Of a DNA stretch of 33,567 nucleotides, positions 31,621-33,567 are shown one piece after another. Both the position numbers and the translations under genes were made by a program. Below the pieces are notes generated by a model. That model was not told the DNA's origin. It saw only the letters and a program-made list of their open reading frames with translations, and searched no databases. Source of the stretch: UBA7359 sp964523895 (GTDB taxonomy: Bacteria > Pseudomonadota > Gammaproteobacteria > Eutrophobiales > Eutrophobiaceae); NCBI GenBank assembly GCA_964523895.1, contig CAZGBJ010000027.1, positions 1-33,567 of the forward strand, given 5' to 3'. How positions within the stretch are numbered: the stretch's first letter is position 1; each line of letters begins with the position of its first letter.

Positions 31621-33456
31621 ATGGAACAAGCAGAACAAAAAGAAGCGCCAACAAAAGAAGAAGATAAGTCTCTACTCAAAGTGCTTATTGCCAAAGGCAA
31701 GGAACAAGGCTTTCTGACCTATGGCGAAGTCAATGATCATCTTCCAAACGACATCGTAGAACCGGAACAAATTGAAGATATTGTCAATATGATCAATGAC
31801 ATGGGGATTACTGTATATGAATCTCCGCCTGATCTTGATGGGCAAATAACAGATAACACAAATGCGCCTGATGAAGATGCAGCTGCAGAAGCTGCGGCTG
31901 CACTAGCAAGCCTTGAAAACGAATTCGGCCGTACTACGGATCCTGTCAGAATGTATATGCGTGAGATGGGCACCGTTGATCTTCTGACTCGTAAAGGCGA
32001 AATCAAAATTGCCAAACGTATTGAAGAAGGAATTGGCCAGGTACTAAGCGCATTAGCAAGTTATCCAGGAACGATAAAAACAGTACTTAAAGCATTTGAC
32101 ATGATTGTAAATGAAGAAATGAAACTCACCGATGCGTTTGTTGGTTTTAATGACACCTCACATTACCCAGACGAAGGCATACAAGTTATCAATCCTACTC
32201 AAGTTCAGGATTCTGATGATGACGAAGAGGAAGAAGAAGTCGTTCCTCTTGTTGTTGAAGATTTTAGAGAGCATGTTGAAAAACTGGAAAAACTCCATAT
32301 TAAATACGTTAAAGCTGTTAAACGTTATGGAAAAAATGACAATAAAACCAAGGTGCATGAGCTGGAACTGTCACAGTGGTTTCTTGAACTTAAGCTTGCT
32401 CCAAAATTTATCCTTTTATTGACAGATAACTTGCGAGATTTGATTGATCGCATTCGTTTTACTGAACGACGCGTCATGGAACTATGTGTGAAAGAAGCAA
32501 GAATGCCACGCAAGGAATTCATAACTGATTTTCCTGGTAATGAAATCAATTTTAAGTGGCTGAAAGAAGTTGTGAAAAAGAAACCTGTCTATGCAGAAAA
32601 ACTTAAAGAACAGGAAGAAGAAGTCCTTAAAGTTCAGGGAAAATTAGCGGTCATTTTTGAAGAAGCATTATTAAACATATCTGAAATTAAAGAGATTAAC
32701 CGAACCATTTCTATTGGTGAAGCGAAAGCACGTAGAGCTAAAAAGGAAATGGTTGAAGCAAACCTTAGACTCGTTATTTCTATTGCGAAAAAATATACCA
32801 ACCGCGGTTTACTTTTCCTTGATCTTATTCAGGAAGGTAATATCGGCTTAATGAAAGCAGTTGATAAATTTGAATATCGTCGAGGCTACAAATTTTCTAC
32901 TTATGCTACATGGTGGATTCGTCAGGCCATTACCCGATCAATTGCTGATCAAGCTAGAACCATTCGTATTCCGGTACACATGATCGAAACGATTAATAAA
33001 CTTAATCGTATTTCCAGACAAGTTCTGCAGGAGATGGGGCGTGAACCTACTCCGGAAGAACTGGCAGAACGCATGGAAATGCCAGAAGAAAAAGTTCGTA
33101 AAGTTCTGAAGATTGCAAAAGAACCCATATCGATGGAAACGCCGATTGGTGATGATGAAGACTCACATCTAGGTGATTTTATTGAAGACGCTAATATACA
33201 AGCGCCGGGTGACTCAGCTGGCTTTGAAGGTTTGCGTCGAACTACGCGAGATGCTCTGGAAGGACTTACGCCACGTGAAGCAAAGGTACTAAGAATGCGT
33301 TTTGGTATTGATATGAATACTGACCATACTCTTGAAGAAGTGGGCAAACAATTTGATGTTACCCGTGAACGTATTCGTCAGATTGAGGCCAAAGCATTGC
33401 GAAAACTTCGTCATCCTTCTCGTTCGGATGAGCTTAAGACTTTTCTTGATACATAA
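31621..33456 (+). CDS. rpoD: RNA polymerase primary sigma factor (sigma70)
   Basis: The housekeeping sigma factor, 611 residues (E. coli 613). Region 1.1 covers about the first 80 residues, region 1.2 DPVRMYMREMGTVDLLTRKGE is near 100-120, then an acidic non-conserved region (DDDEEEEEV near 198), regions 2.1-2.4 (KFSTYATWWIRQAITRSIAD), region 3 and region 4.2 (VTRERIRQIEAKALRKLRHP). The last gene of the rpsU operon; a 131-bp gap before it may hold a separate promoter. The chromosome-typical -10/-35 boxes noted here fit such a sigma70. Confidence 0.98.
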   Translation: MEQAEQKEAPTKEEDKSLLKVLIAKGKEQGFLTYGEVNDHLPNDIVEPEQIEDIVNMINDMGITVYESPPDLDGQITDNTNAPDEDAAAEAAAALASLENEFGRTTDPVRMYMREMGTVDLLTRKGEIKIAKRIEEGIGQVLSALASYPGTIKTVLKAFDMIVNEEMKLTDAFVGFNDTSHYPDEGIQVINPTQVQDSDDDEEEEEVVPLVVEDFREHVEKLEKLHIKYVKAVKRYGKNDNKTKVHELELSQWFLELKLAPKFILLLTDNLRDLIDRIRFTERRVMELCVKEARMPRKEFITDFPGNEINFKWLKEVVKKKPVYAEKLKEQEEEVLKVQGKLAVIFEEALLNISEIKEINRTISIGEAKARRAKKEMVEANLRLVISIAKKYTNRGLLFLDLIQEGNIGLMKAVDKFEYRRGYKFSTYATWWIRQAITRSIADQARTIRIPVHMIETINKLNRISRQVLQEMGREPTPEELAERMEMPEEKVRKVLKIAKEPISMETPIGDDEDSHLGDFIEDANIQAPGDSAGFEGLRRTTRDALEGLTPREAKVLRMRFGIDMNTDHTLEEVGKQFDVTRERIRQIEAKALRKLRHPSRSDELKTFLDT

Positions 33457-33476
33457 ATTAATTTTTATTTTATAAT
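33446..33476 (+). promoter_or_regulatory. putative tRNA promoter
   Basis: A consensus TATAAT (33471-33476) lies 13 bp before the tRNA. TTGATA (33446-33451) inside the end of rpoD stands 19 bp upstream of it, which is long. The tRNA may instead ride on the rpoD transcript. Confidence 0.35.
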
Positions 33477-33489
33477 TCCAAGTCTTACA

Positions 33490-33566
33490 GGGCCCGTAGC
33501 TCAGTTGGTTAGAGCATCCGACTCATAATCGGCAGGTCGAGTGTTCGAGTCACTCCGGGCCCACCA
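33490..33566 (+). tRNA. tRNA with CAU anticodon, probably tRNA-Ile2 (lysidine-modified)
   Basis: A complete 77-nt cloverleaf with encoded CCA. The acceptor stem GGGCCCG pairs with CGGGCCC, the D-arm is GCTC...GAGC, the anticodon loop is CTCATAA and the T-arm is GAGTG-TTCGAGT-CACTC. The anticodon is CAU, used by initiator Met, elongator Met and Ile2. The first acceptor pair G:C rules out the usual initiator. C4:G69 and C5:G68, the loop stem close to E. coli ileX, and its position just after rpoD as in E. coli all favour Ile2, whose C34 becomes lysidine through TilS. Elongator Met remains possible. Confidence 0.9.
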
Positions 33567-33567
33567 T

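Noticed and set aside
1..33567. CRISPR array, prophage, rRNA or complete insertion sequence
   Set aside because: No regularly spaced repeat series, phage structural genes, rRNA sequence or transposase frame was seen.

Overview
The window reads as a chromosomal segment of an A+T-rich gammaproteobacterium. The order cca, uppP, folB/plsY, tsaD, rpsU, (yqeY), dnaG, rpoD, tRNA(CAU) matches the Escherichia coli neighbourhood, and so does the divergent tesA / ybbA-ybbP group. It is not enteric: groESL carries a perfect CIRCE (HrcA) operator, and folK, a midA-type methyltransferase, folM and several unfamiliar small genes sit inside the conserved blocks. A free-living or host-associated member of the Thiotrichales/Methylophaga/Cycloclasticus kind is plausible, but the sequence does not fix the genus.

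Layout. 1-930: a vapBC toxin-antitoxin module bracketed by a 9-bp inverted repeat and two attC-like folds, like an integron-type gene cassette. 931-3104: groES-groEL (minus strand) with a terminator and a CIRCE-overlapped promoter. 3205-3830: a mazEF module, divergent from groES, with a perfect inverted-repeat operator and an apparently leaderless antitoxin message. 4002-6839: cysD-cysN (ATP sulfurylase), where CysN ends in a degenerate APS-kinase-like tail, then a small SD-preceded protein. 6861-11455: tesA and a Nudix hydrolase on the minus strand, facing ybbA-ybbP on the plus strand. 11844-16408: htpX, a small unknown, a cupin, hemH, a TetR regulator facing a secreted YHS protein, and a uracil-DNA-glycosylase-like gene. 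16415-17946: a tight minus-strand DUF427-yjbQ-tauE operon. 18178-21470: slt and cca. 21553-24293: a midA, lipoprotein, uppP operon. 24348-27027: folM facing a folB-folK-SGNH-lipoprotein operon. 27147-33566: plsY, tsaD and the macromolecular-synthesis operon rpsU-yqeY-dnaG-rpoD, closing with a CAU tRNA that is probably tRNA-Ile2.

The most unusual features concern how mobile DNA has remodelled housekeeping genes. Both ends of ybbP are set by non-autonomous repeats. A 174-bp inverted-repeat element sits between ybbA and ybbP, contributes the ybbP Shine-Dalgarno and carries an open frame that links the two genes. A 328-bp element with 24-bp terminal inverted repeats and an 8-bp target duplication has added eight residues and a new stop codon to the YbbP C-terminus; removing it and one duplication copy on paper restores an immediate stop. 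The CysN pseudo-APS-kinase tail and the cassette-like vapBC module are the other two points most worth checking. I saw no CRISPR array, prophage, rRNA or complete insertion sequence.
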